This document shows, piece after piece, positions 46,080 through 56,329 of a stretch of 64,000 nucleotides of DNA. Each line of letters opens with the position of its first letter. Position 1 is the stretch's first letter. Below the pieces are notes generated by a model. The model had not been told where the DNA came from. It searched no databases and saw only the letters and a program-made list of their open reading frames with translations. Position numbers and translations under genes: made by a program. This DNA is from Dolomedes plantarius (Eukaryota; Arthropoda; Arachnida; Araneae; Dolomedidae): contig OU015490.1 in the NCBI GenBank assembly GCA_907164885.2, positions 238,736,702-238,800,701 of the forward strand, read 5' to 3'.

Positions 46080-47313
46080 ACGATTAAAAAAAAAAAAAAT
46101 TAGTTCCGAGTGTTGATAAAAGATTACTTTTTAAGAGACAGCAGAAACTAAACCCACGCCTGGTCAATATTATGGAGGGTCTACACCTTCGCTTAGAATG
46201 ATTTACAAGTGGTTTGTTGACTTTAAAAAGGCCGAATGAGCACAAGTGACGCTGAACGGTCTGGTCAACCTGCTAAGGTCACTACGCCAGATAAAACTGA
46301 AAAAATCCATGATATGGTGATAAAATGCAAAAGATTAAAATTGCGCGAGATTTCTGAGGCTGTTGGCCTCTCAGCAGAGCGTGTACGCAATATTACATGA
46401 ATATTTGGATATCAGAAAGCTGTCGGCAAAGTGGGTGGCGTTTACTAACAATCGATTAAAAACTTGAACGAGTGAGCATTTCGAAGCACAATTTGGAACT
46501 ATCCCAAAGAATTCCAGATAAATGTTTGCGCCGCTTCGCAACAGTTGATGAAATACGGATACACCACTTCCAGCCAGAAACAAAAGACTAGTTGAAACAG
46601 TGGTTTGAAGCAGGTGAACTTGCACAAAAGTAAACACAAACGCTTCCGTCAGCGAGAGAGATTACAACTGTCTTTTTGGGGGTGACGCCCATGGTATAAT
46701 CTTTATTGACTTCTTGGAAAAGAATCAAAACAATCACAGGAGAAGGATAATCACAGGAGAGTACTATTTATCTTTACTGGATCGTTTAAATAGTGAAATT
46801 AAGAATTAAAAAAAAGCCACAATGTGCGAAAAATAAGGTTATTTTACAACATGAAAATACTTCTGCTCTTTCATCTGCGGCAAAATTCTTAGAATTGAGC
46901 TACGAAATTATTCCCCACCCTCCGAATACTCTAGATTTGGCCCTCTAGGACTACTACTTGCTCCCAGTGGCGCCCCCAGGATTTTTTCTTGGGGGAGGGC
47001 CGAAATGAACGGATAAAAATATTTATAATGCAAAATCAATATTCATAATTCAAATTTCTATTTGAATTATGAATATTGATTCCCCCCCCCCTGGGTGCGT
47101 CACTGCTTGCTCCCATATATATGAAAATTTTTCTTATAAGGCAAAAATTTGCATCCAATCCCTAAGTGATTAGTAAAACAAACGCTTAATTTGCGCAGTT
47201 AGAAAGAGCCTCACTTAATAGAGATAAAAAAGTTTGAAAATCATTGGACCAAATGTATCAGCCTGAATCAATAGAAACTTTTTCAAAAATACGTCATTTT
47301 CATTACTTTTGAG
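46080..47313 (+). pseudogene. mariner transposase, heavily mutated
   Basis: Fragments in several frames resemble mariner transposase, the single enzyme that moves these elements. N-terminal: KGRMSTSDAERSGQPAKVT, then KIHDMVIKCKRLKLREISEA and GLSAERVRNI (second helix-turn-helix). Catalytic region: TVDEIRIHHFQPETK with the first acidic position, then WGDAHGIIFIDFLEKNQ. The second catalytic segment reads LQHENTSAL where HDN is usual, so the Asp is changed to Glu. The third reads HPPNTLDLAL with a stop after it. A hAT MITE at 46965 splits the DYYLLP segment. The C-terminal tail, NRDKKV, SLDQMYQPES, follows the insertion. Stops and shifts are numerous; this is an old copy. Confidence 0.85.
46965..47105. 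mobile_element. hAT MITE nested in mariner
   Basis: Ends CAGTGGCGCCCCCAGG and CCTGGGTGCGTCACTG, with exact 8-bp duplication CTTGCTCC at 46957-46964 and 47106-47113. The middle is a perfect hairpin: AATCAATATTCATAATTCAA paired with its complement across a few loop bases. 141 bp, no coding capacity. Confidence 0.93.
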
Positions 47314-47337
47314 CGCACTTATAGAACGACCCTTCTA

Positions 47338-48593
47338 AACAGTTTTAGGTTATTTGCAACCTTCAAAAATTCTAAAATCATATATCTTTAAAGGGGTCAT
47401 AATAACATACAAATATATGGTAGCTTTTTGCATCGTTTAAAAAAATGCAAAACAATCTAAAGGTTTTAATATTAATATCAATCCTTTTCACAAATAATCA
47501 CTAAGCCTATGAAAAAATAATTCTTCGATTTAACGAAATAAACAAAATTTTAAAAAATCAAATACCACGCTTTCTATTAATTTTTGCATTTATAAAACGT
47601 TAAAAGCTTTAATAAAACTATTAAAATTTGAAGTAGACACATTTGAAAATTCATTAGTAATCACGTCTTTTTATGCTTTTTTTTTTTAAAATTAATGTTC
47701 ATGCTACATTTAAAAGCTTATTTTGTTACGGATTGAAATACATTTGATATTTTTTTTAATACTATGTACGGTATATTTTTCTCCATTTATCAATCACAAC
47801 TGACAAGATCTTTAACCATATTTTACAACAATAAAGCGAGAGAGAAAGTTTATTTATTCATAAAAACATTTTTCATATTTTTTTTTGTGTTTAAGACATT
47901 TTCAACACATAAATTCTCTGACAAAAATTCCGTTACACTAGCAAAAATTTTATGTACTAAAAATTGGATAAGTCGTTAGTTTATTTTGCAGTTTATAGCT
48001 TTCCTTTCCTCTTAAAAAAAAAAAAAAAGTCATAAAAATTTTCCCTTTTCCAAAAACAAAATTAAATTATTGCATTGAAAACAAAATACGTAAAAAATAT
48101 TGCATTAAAAAATTTCGTGTTCAGTAAACAATATTTTTTTACCTCGGTGTTTGCTTGAACAAATACAATGATATAAGTTAATAAAACCTAAGATCTCCTT
48201 TATACTGAACGGTCAAATATAAGTCAATAAGTAGAAAAAGTTGATTGTAGCTCTCAATTAACCAACAACCAATTTGACAAAAAATCTAAACTTTGAAATT
48301 TATTTTCATGAACTCAATGTAAATATTTTTATTATAATTACTTTTTAATATACTGAAGAGTAAAATGGTGAAAATACCGCTGTGGAAAGTCGCAAAGACT
48401 TGAAGCAATACGAAAAATACTGTATAATTAGGACAAACTATCTTCAAAATGGTTAAATAGAGCATACATATATAGGACAGTCCTTATAACGATAATTTTT
48501 CTTAACTGTTATATTTCTTCTCAATCCCAGTAGTATATTTTTTGCGAGATTTTACTGTATATAAAATGATTTTTAAAAGAAAAGTATTACATA

Positions 48594-48637
<44 letters not shown>

Positions 48638-49548
48638 TGTTTGTATATTTATTTATTTAAAGGATGAAAAACTGGCTGTTGATATTTATTATAAACAACA
48701 TTAACGCATAATCTTTAAAAGTTTTATTCTAAAATATTTTCTTAAAGGAAATGAATCTTAAGAAAATATATCAACAGTAAAATACAATTCATAAATTCGA
48801 CATCCATTTGTACCGGTCAATATTTATCCTCACGAAAAATATTAAATTCGGAAAACATATTTAATAATAGTTAACTATATTTTCAGTAACACGAAATTAA
48901 AAACACAGAAAAAACGAAGAATAAAACTTACTTCGGGATATCGCTGCCAAAGAACAAGAACTGCAGAACTGCCTAAGTTTTCAAATTGTTTAAATTAAAC
49001 TCTCTAAGTTAAGAACGGTTTAAGAAAACAAGTTTCAAAACCGCGCCACTTACGAACTTTCTCCTGGCGTATCGAACACGTGGATGTGTAACAAACAGCT
49101 GTGACTACTTTCAGATTCTACTTTACATAGCGGCATTATAGAAGAGGTCAGTGTGCCATCTAGCGGAGAATAGAGTTATTTCTGCCTTATTGTCTTCAGC
49201 TTGCATCACTCTGAGCGCTCTCCGTGACTCGGAGCGGCGAGCAGTATCCGAGGCAAACGTCTTTGGAAGAGTAGAGTTTTTTTGTAGTTTTTGTGACAAA
49301 TATGGTTATGGGGTGTGCGTTTTTTTAAATTTATGTTCGAGTTAAATTTAGGTGTCATGAAATGATTTTTTTCGATAAAGAATGGAACAGGGATTGCTCC
49401 CGTCAAGGCTTAAAATGAATTCAAATATTTAGGCACTTATCAAGATTAAATGGATGTGTTATAAATATAACAATAAACCGATTACATTATTTTTAGTTTA
49501 GTGCGTGTGGAAGACTTATGATAAAGTAACTTATGAGTCAGTGATCTG
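47338..49548. other. Intergenic with a (TA)n run
   Basis: Very AT-rich; a (TA)n microsatellite lies at 48596-48632. At 49130-49290 base composition becomes more GC-balanced, but no domain could be recognised in the 64-codon frame there (49151-49345). Confidence 0.4.
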
Positions 49549-49552
49549 CCTA

Positions 49553-50275
49553 CTGTCCGACCACGGAAACAAGGTCCCTGGAAGCTGTTACGCATGCGCG
49601 AGAAAAGCTAGTCTACTTAGAAAATAGTGGAAAACGTCATATTTTCGGATGTGTTTGTTTGTGAAATACGGAATGTATTTCAGACTGCTTTTTGTCCGCA
49701 ATTTTAAAGTTATTTTTTAAAACTTTATTTTTGATCAAATATGTGAATAATAATTTCAAAATAATAAAAAGAAAGAAGCAAATCTTACATCACAATCAAA
49801 ATTATCTAAAGCTACGTTTTCGGTAGTTCTTTTTTTCTGAAGTTTCCTCGGAGATTCAAATTTTGGAGTTTCTTCACCCTTTGCTTCTCTGCGTATTCTT
49901 TTTACACTGGACATTGATATCCCGGTCATTTCACTAGCTCTCTTTAGGGATTGCGAAAGTGGAACAATAACATTTCCTTCTAGTGCTTCTTTATCACAGA
50001 ATTTAATTACATTGTGTACAATCACTACGTTTACAATCACTACGGAACGGCTTATTCCGAGCAGTCGTGTTGGGTAAAGGATCCATTAATTTTAATATAA
50101 TAATCAAAATAACAGACGAGGAAAAAGCAAGCAAGCGCAGTTAGTAACCGATTCTAAAGAATGTCGAGAGACTACGAGACTTTTCCCCCTCCTTGCTCAG
50201 CAGCCTTACCTACAGCGTGAATAGAATCGTCTTGGCACTATGCCAACCGTGGTTCTTCGTACTGTGGTCGGACTG
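49553..50275 (-). mobile_element. TIR element carrying a transposase-like exon
   Basis: The left end CTGTCCGACCACGG and right end CTGTGGTCGGACTG are inverted repeats (about 12 of 14), each with TA outside (49551-49552, 50276-50277). The enclosed 723 bases hold a helix-turn-helix coding stretch on the minus strand. TA target and helix-turn-helix protein suggest a Tc1/mariner-IS630 relative; too short to be complete. Confidence 0.6.
49784..50040 (-). CDS. Helix-turn-helix exon of a DDE-transposase-like protein
   Basis: An open stretch encodes VHNVIKFCDKEA, then LSQSLKRASEMTGISMSSVK (a helix-turn-helix of about 22 residues) and RIRREAKGEE, followed by a basic PRKLQKKRT segment and LDNFDCD. This arrangement (NV-x-FC, ATG(V/I)S-x-STVKRI-x-(K/R)E, basic linker, DNFD) resembles the N-terminus of arthropod DDE-superfamily proteins related to Tc1/IS630 transposases; this is from memory of the family. 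Right after GATTGTGAT comes GTAAGATTT, an excellent splice donor (exon end about 49784), so the catalytic part should be in a further exon, which I cannot find. The true start is uncertain: upstream codons remain open and no ATG with context is evident. Confidence 0.55.
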
Positions 50276-50384
50276 TATAGCATAGGTTATTTCCGATGAA
50301 AATCATTTAAGACTGACAGGATTAATGAACCTTGAAAAAAAAATTAAATTTTGGTTTAGTCATCAGCCTGCTGAAAGCGGGGCT

Positions 50385-50655
50385 ATAGCATCATAATAAC
50401 TCTAAGGAACATCCAATTCGTCTGCTCAGTAAAAGTGGTTTATAGGCAATACTTACACCAGTCGTGCTGATAGAAGTCGCAGACGAGTTTCGACACCTTG
50501 GAATTCGTCTGCAGCTGCGAAGTGATTTACAGGCTATAGCTCCATAATAACTCCACTGAATACCCAATTCATCTGCTTAATAAAAGTGATTTACAGGCAA
50601 TACTTGCAGCAGTCGTGCTGATAGAAGTCGCAGACGAGTTTCGACACCTTTAAGG
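50385..50655. repeat. Tandem duplication, about 155 bp
   Basis: CTATAGCATCATAATAACTC at 50385 and CTATAGCTCCATAATAACTC near 50537 start two copies that share AATTC(G/A)TCTGCT, AGGCAATACTT, and the identical CAGTCGTGCTGATAGAAGTC GCAGACGAGTTTCGACACC segment. Confidence 0.85.
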
Positions 50656-50983
50656 CCCCTTCTTGTCACTGTAAAAGAGTAACATGAAAGTCGAATATGT
50701 TTTATGAAAACGAAAGGAGCATTTCAAGAACACTGCATTATAGGGGTTAATGCACTGTTATTTTTCAAGAATATTTCCTGAAAATAGCATTATTAACGGG
50801 TTTTATGTTTTAAACTCAGAAAAATTAGGTAATTTAAAAAAGAAAGGCAAGATCACCAGGTTTCAAAGTTAATGGACACTGAAATATTAGTGGGATTAGT
50901 ACTTAATTTTGAACTAGAGAGAACCGAGTGACTTTTTTAAAGTTCTTAGAAAAAACTAAGTCAAAATGTCTCCTTAGGTCACA

Positions 50984-51435
50984 GATTCCGAACCTTTTTT
51001 TTACGTTTGTGGCACCCTTGGGAATGTGATAAGAAACTCTTGACACCCTGTTAGAATTTTAGTTTATTCAATTTCTTTAATGTTGAATCAAATCGGAGTT
51101 TATATCAAGAACATGCCAAATTTAAGTTCAAATAAATAGTTCCTACGTTGCAGGTTTTATTTATTTATTTATATGTTAGTAAAAAAACTAGAAGGGAATA
51201 TATTGATACAGTTTCAAAAATAACCATAGGGTTCAGTGTAGTATTACAGACTACAATAAGAATCATTAACAATAGTTTTGTTTTATCATTGTGAGACTTC
51301 CGATTGATGGTTAGAAAATACAAATGTTTTATATCAAACTAATATTTATTTTAAGAGGGCGCTACTAATATTTTATTTCCCCAAAAGAAATTTTCGGCAC
51401 CCTAAAGTGCCACTGCACACTGGTTGGGAATCACT
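50984..51435. mobile_element. Degenerate hAT-like element
   Basis: CACAGATTCCGAACC near 50984 and GGTTGGGAATCACTG ending near 51435 are imperfectly complementary in the hAT style. The two flanks (CTTAGGT and CGATAGGG) match poorly, so target duplication is not demonstrated. Confidence 0.45.
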
Positions 51436-51528
51436 GCGATAGGGAGATCCTGGATTCGATTCTAAGATCTCGGAACCCACTCTAAAGGGGCCAAATCTCT
51501 GCAGAAACGGCCACATTAAAGCTGTGGC

Positions 51529-52028
51529 CAGGGCCCGATTTAGAAAATTCTGGACTATAGGCACAACTCGGGTGGGGGACCCCCTAACACTGATGTGGGC
51601 ATAAAATTTCTAAAATTGACACACAAAAAAGATAATCTTGAATCATTGTGAAAGTACCATTTTACCAAGAATTGGCTATTTGAAGCGTAGAAACCTAGAA
51701 CATTATCAAATAACAAAAAGAAATACAAAATATTAACTTCATTATTAAAACACCACTACAATGCAACCAGAAAAACTTATTAATCCCTTATATACACTAT
51801 AACATACATATGATGAACTATGCATATAACTATACATATGATGAACCAATCAATCGAATTTGAAAGGATATATAACAAAAAACTGCTATTAAAAAAAAAA
51901 AAAAATTTAAATTTGAATTGGGAATTTTTTCTTTCCTTTCTTTTAAAATAAAAATTCTTGGGGGGGGTCCCAACATTCGGGGGCCCCTAGGCCCAGGCCT
52001 ACCAGGCCTAATGGAAAATCAGGGCCTG
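51529..52028. mobile_element. hAT MITE, 500 bp
   Basis: Ends CAGGGCCCGATTTAGAAAATT and AATGGAAAATCAGGGCCTG, with 8-bp duplication GCTGTGGC (51521-51528) and GCTGTGGA (52029-52036), 7 of 8 matching. The interior is AT-rich with GC-rich ends; no coding frame. Confidence 0.85.
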
Positions 52029-52384
52029 GCTGTGGATGATAACAAGTGGAGATTAAAAGAAAGGCACTATGGACGTAAGTTCATAGTGTTCTATCCCTGA
52101 GTCATTACAAATTGAGGTAGATAATAGGATCATTCATGTATTTCAATAACGATATAACTAAACTATGTGCCATTGAGAAACATGCAGTCATATTCTCGTA
52201 AAATGACCTTCTAAGTACGTTACAGCACATTTCCAATCCCTATCACCCAAAGGTAACTGTTTGCGACCCAATGATTGCTTCGAGGTGGAAAAGATTGCTT
52301 TCAAAAACATCGATATCTATAATCTCGGCTTAAATGGGAAAGGAGAACATTAAAGCCTTTTGGAATGCTACGCGTTCGGGGGCC

Positions 52385-52500
52385 CGGAGGTTAGCCATTA
52401 GCGCAGTGGTTAAAGCACTCCTTTTGCGTCACTAATGGGCTCAAGTCTAGCTTACGAATTATTTTTCCTGCGGTTTATTACCTCTCTGGATAATAATTAT
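52385..52500 (+). mobile_element. tRNA-derived SINE fragment
   Basis: TTAGCGCAGTGGTTAAAGC (box A-like) and GGGCTCAAGTCTAGC (box B-like) occur with tRNA-like spacing, then a TAATAATTATAATAA tail. Short body. Confidence 0.55.
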
Positions 52501-52570
52501 AATAACTGGAAAATACTTGCGTGATGTAACGTATTTTTGTCACGAGCAAAGCTCTTTAAAGAGCGCGACA

Positions 52571-53970
52571 TTAACGGGATTGTAAGTGAAGCTGTCTTAC
52601 AACCTTACTGTACTATAGACTTAACTCTGCTGTGTACGAACCCCATTGGATTCGCTGACCTCAAAGTTAACCTATGGATAAAATGTGTCGAAGGATTGCC
52701 GACTTGGATTTAAAGAAGAAAAAATTATTCTCAATAATAGAGAAAGAAATTTTACACCTTGGGATACTTTTCGTTTTTTTATATAAAAATAATATTTTTA
52801 AATTTAAATTATTCGGGGTAAAAAATCTGGTATAGCGTGTTTTAAATGCTCATAAATTCCTTTGGTGGAAGAAATTTATAAAATAAATCTTGTTGCAAGG
52901 GGCAGAAAAGTTCAGGCTATCTGAAAATACCATTTTTGTTTGATTATCAATATTTATGTAGCTGAAAATAGTAGACTAATTTTTCCATAGGTGAGAAACA
53001 CACTGAGGTGAGAAAATTCAATAGGTTTAGTACACAACAGCCTTAACAGGACCATAAGGGAAGCTGCCTTACACTATTGCCTTAACTCTGCTGTGTACTA
53101 ACCTTACTGGATTCGCTCACCTCAAAGTTAACCTGTGGAGAAAATGTGCCCAAGGATTGCCAACTTGGATTTAAAAGACTTTTAAGAAAAAAATTGTTCT
53201 CCATAATAGAGAAAGAAATTTTACACCTTGGGACATTTTTTTTTTTTAATGCAAATAATATTTTTCTATTTAAATTATTCGGGGGAAAAATCAGGTATGG
53301 CGTGTTTTAAACTCTCATAAATTCCTTTGGTGGAGGAAATTTATAAAATAAATCCAGTTGCAAGGTGCAGAAAAGTTCAGGCTATCTGAAAATACCATTT
53401 TTGTTTGATTATCAGTATTTATATAGCTGAAAATAGTAGACTAAGGTTTCCATAGATTAACATTGAGGTGAGCGAATCAAATAGGGTTAGTACACAACAT
53501 CCTTAACTGGACTGTAAGTGAATCTGTCTTACAGCCTTACTGTACTACAGCCTTAATTCTGCTGTGTACTAACCCAATTGGATTCGCTCACCTCAGTGTT
53601 AATCTACGGAGAAAATTTTTCCAAGGATTACCGACTTGAATTTAAAGATTTTCTTTAATTGCACTACGTAATACAGAAAGAAATTTTACACGTCGGGGCA
53701 TTTTTCTTTTTAAAAAGAATATTTTAATTTAAATTATTCGGGGTAAAAAATCTGGTATAGTGTGTTTTAAACGTTCATAAATTCCTTTTGTAGACGAAAT
53801 TTATAAAATGATTCCTGCTGCAAGATGTAGAAAAGTTCATGCTACCTGAAAATACCATTTTTATTGGATTATCAGCATTTATGTAACTATAAATAGTAGA
53901 CACATTTTCTCCATAGGTTAACAATGAGGTGAACGAATCCAATAGGGTTAGTACACAGCAGCGTTAAGAA
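52571..53970. repeat. Foldback-type tandem array, about 465-bp unit, three copies
   Basis: TTAAC(G/A/T)GGA...TAAG(T/G)GAA starts units near 52572, 53043 and 53503; a fourth head begins near 53963. Around two unit boundaries (52995-53125 and 53460-53605) there is a long hairpin: GAGGTGAGCGAATC...TAGTACACA on one arm pairs with CTGTGTACTAACCC...GGATTCGCTCACCTC on the other. The unit body includes TAAATTCCTTTGGTGGA and GCAGAAAAGTTCAGGCT. A single reversed copy is at 895-1240. Non-coding. Confidence 0.85.
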
Positions 53971-54034
53971 ATTTTGGCCAAATTGAAAGAGGAAGAAACG
54001 CAAATCTGTCAAAGTGATATATTATTATTAGCAC

Positions 54035-54593
54035 TGTAATGACTTTGCGCCTCTTTCACACCCGGAATTCCTGAGAGGGCCTAACGGCAAGACGTCCATT
54101 ATCATCTACCGTATTCATCGGTGACAGTCGCTTTGTCACCAAGTTGTGGCAGACGCCGCGTCGCCATCGGACAATTAGGAAGCCGTCTTCTGTAAGAAAT
54201 CCCCCTCCTTGCAGACAAAGCCTGTCCCGAGGATAATCATTTAGCCTTTAGCGGAAGACGCGGAATGGTTTGAAGACGGTCTACAGAAAGGAATTCAAAG
54301 AGAGCCCGCTTCAACCACCCACAGATTTTTGTGAGGATATATAGTCGCCACCTTGATGTAAATGGGGGCAGTTGACTTTTTTTTACAGGTGTGAACAACC
54401 CTCGTCGTCGGACGTGTGCCAGAGACGGAGAGCCTGCCGCGTTCCTCTCATGATATCCTGAACCCGCGAATTATCCTTAGATAATGTTTACTTTGTAATT
54501 ATTGTATAGAGCCTATATTTATTCTCGAATGCCAATAAAGCATTTTGTAAATATTAAAGGCTGTCAGTCTTGGTTTTAGGCGAAGTCCTTACA
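54035..54593 (+). mobile_element. Solo LTR with 4-bp target duplication
   Basis: TGTAATGACTT at the start and AAGTCCTTACA at the end form short TG...CA inverted termini. GCAC flanks both sides (54031-54034 and 54594-54597). Inside are a TATA-like GGATATATAGTCG near 54337 and a poly(A) signal AATAAAG near 54534, 60 bases before the end. The block is GC-richer than its surroundings. No internal domain is present, so it is a recombined solo LTR. Family unknown. Confidence 0.85.
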
Positions 54594-55420
54594 GCACCTT
54601 GATGCTAATAATAAAAATTACCGTACTTTCCGGCGTATAACGCGCACCTATAATTTTAAATTACATAATTACCGTATTTTCCGGCGTATAACGTGCACCT
54701 ATAATTTTAAATTACATTATTAGCACCTTGGTGCTAATAATAAAAATTACCGTACTTTCCGGCGTATAACGCGCACCTATAATTTTAAATTACATAATTA
54801 CCGTATTTTCCGGCGTATAACGTGCACCTATAATTTTAAATTACATTATTAGCACCTTGGTGCTAATAATAAAAATTACCGTACTTTCCGGCGTATAACG
54901 CGCACCTATAATTTTAAATTACATAATTACCGTATTTTCCGGCGTATAACGTGCACCTATAATTTTAAATTACATTATTAGCACCTTGGTGCTAATAATA
55001 AAAATTACCGTACTTTCCGGCGTATAACGCGCACCTATAATTTTAAATTACATAATTACCGTATTTTCCGGCGTATAACGTGCACCTATAATTTTAAATG
55101 ACATTATTAGCACCTTGGTGCTAATAATAAAAATTACCGTACTTTCCGGCGTATAACGCGCACCTATAATTTTAAATTACATTAGCACCTTGGGGCTAAT
55201 AATAAAAATTACCATACTTTCCGGCGTATAACGTGCACCTATAATTTTAAATTACATTATTAGCATCTTGGTGCTAATAATTAAAATTACCGTACTTTCC
55301 GGCGTATAACGCACACCTATAATTTTAAATTACATTATTAGCACCTTGGATCTAATAATAAAAATTACCGTACTTTCCGACGTATAACGCGCACCTATAA
55401 TTTTAAATTGTATTTCTTAA
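54594..55420. repeat. 129-bp tandem array of pogo-like ends plus flank
   Basis: AGCACCTTGGTGCTAATAATAAAAATT starts near 54593, 54722, 54851, 54980 and 55109 (exact 129-bp steps), followed by shorter units at 55184, 55262 and 55340 (75-78 bp). Each long unit has two copies of the terminus ACCGTA(C/T)TTTCCGGCGTATAA, one followed by CGCGCACC and one by CGTGCACC. Confidence 0.93.
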
Positions 55421-55968
55421 TTTTTAGGTATATTCTCCGTATAACGCTTACCCTTTCTTGACGGAGAAACCTGAAATGTATATGTGCGCTGCTCTTGTCT
55501 TTTGAAGTCATTCATTAGAAGGATTTTCACAGGCTTTCGAACAATAGTATACAGAATCGACATGCGATAAGGGGAATATGTGTTTGGGATATGAATAAAT
55601 AATTATGCAAACAGGGGGTAAGGACGCACTTCTGACCCGAATGAATTTGCGGAATTAGGAGTCAGATGTTTTTTCTTTTAGAACTACCTTTCAGAAACAG
55701 AATTCGATGATGTGCCTGAAGATATAACGGAAGACGAATATGACGAACTATTTATGTTATCCGATAATTAAAAATTTTAAGTTCATAAGGTATTGTCATA
55801 TCTTTTAAATAAACAGCATTTAAGTACATGCAGAAATCTAATTTTTTTGTGTTCATCTTTTCCTTATTTTTAAGTCTATCATTTTTATATCCGGCGTATA
55901 ACGCGCGACCGTAAATTTCGATCTTATTTTTTATATTAAAAGTGCGCGTTATGCGCTGAAAAATACGG
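54621..55968 (+). mobile_element. Decayed pogo-like transposon
   Basis: The left end CCGTACTTTCCGGCGTATAA (in every array unit) and the right end ...CGCGTTATGCGCTGAAAAATACGG (ending 55968) are inverted repeats with TA on each side. An internal copy of the terminus also lies at 55890 (TCCGGCGTATAACGCGCGACC). The interior is only about 450 bases, so most of the transposase is gone. Confidence 0.75.
55682..55771 (+). pseudogene. Acidic C-terminal tail of pogo-like transposase
   Basis: Twenty-nine codons ending at TAA encode NYLSETEFDDVPEDITEDEY followed by more acidic residues. Such an acidic tail is usual at the C-terminus of pogo/Tigger transposases. Immediately upstream is GTTTTTTCTTTTAG, which looks like a 3' splice site, or the TAG is simply a stop. 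The DDE core is not found upstream. Confidence 0.5.
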
Positions 55969-56094
55969 TATATTAAAATTATATTAAAAAACTATATAAA
56001 AATTATTTGTGATTTCATTATAAAAAAATTAGAAATAATTTTAGTTTTAGAAAAATATTGTGACACTCCTTTGTTTATTAGCCAATTTAACAAA

Positions 56095-56328
56095 TGGCAT
56101 TATATGAAAAGAAAAGACAAAACCTTTGTGCTCGAGGAATAAACAGGAAATCCAACGTAAATAAAGCACAAATAGCAGTAAGTTTTCGGCTTTTTGAGCT
56201 GCCACTAAGTTCTTTGCACTGATGCAGAAGCTCTTTTTGCAGCATCGAAACGGCCGTATGCAAAATTGCACCTTACTGCTATTTGTGCTTTATTTACGTT
56301 GGATTTCCTGTTTATTGGCATTATATGA
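56095..56328. repeat. Inverted repeat with 45-bp arms inside 13-bp direct repeats
   Basis: Arms AATAAACAGGAAATCCAACG... (56138-56182) and its complement (56272-56316) match exactly over 45 bases. The segment 56108-56315 is bounded by identical TGGCATTATATGA (56095-56107, 56316-56328). No known terminus is recognised. Confidence 0.88.
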
Positions 56329-56329
56329 G

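Larger units (their letters stand above)
45907..47335 (+). mobile_element. mariner transposon, inactive
   Basis: Ends CGAGGGTCGTTAGATAAG and ...CTTATAGAACGACCCTTC are about 80 percent complementary, with TA on both sides (45905-45906, 47336-47337). Without the nested 149-bp insertion (MITE plus duplicated target) the length is about 1280 bp, the normal mariner size. Confidence 0.9.

Noticed and set aside
49303..49400. Possible THAP-type zinc-finger start (MVMGCAFF)
   Set aside because: The frame meets a stop after eight codons and no further zinc-binding residues follow.
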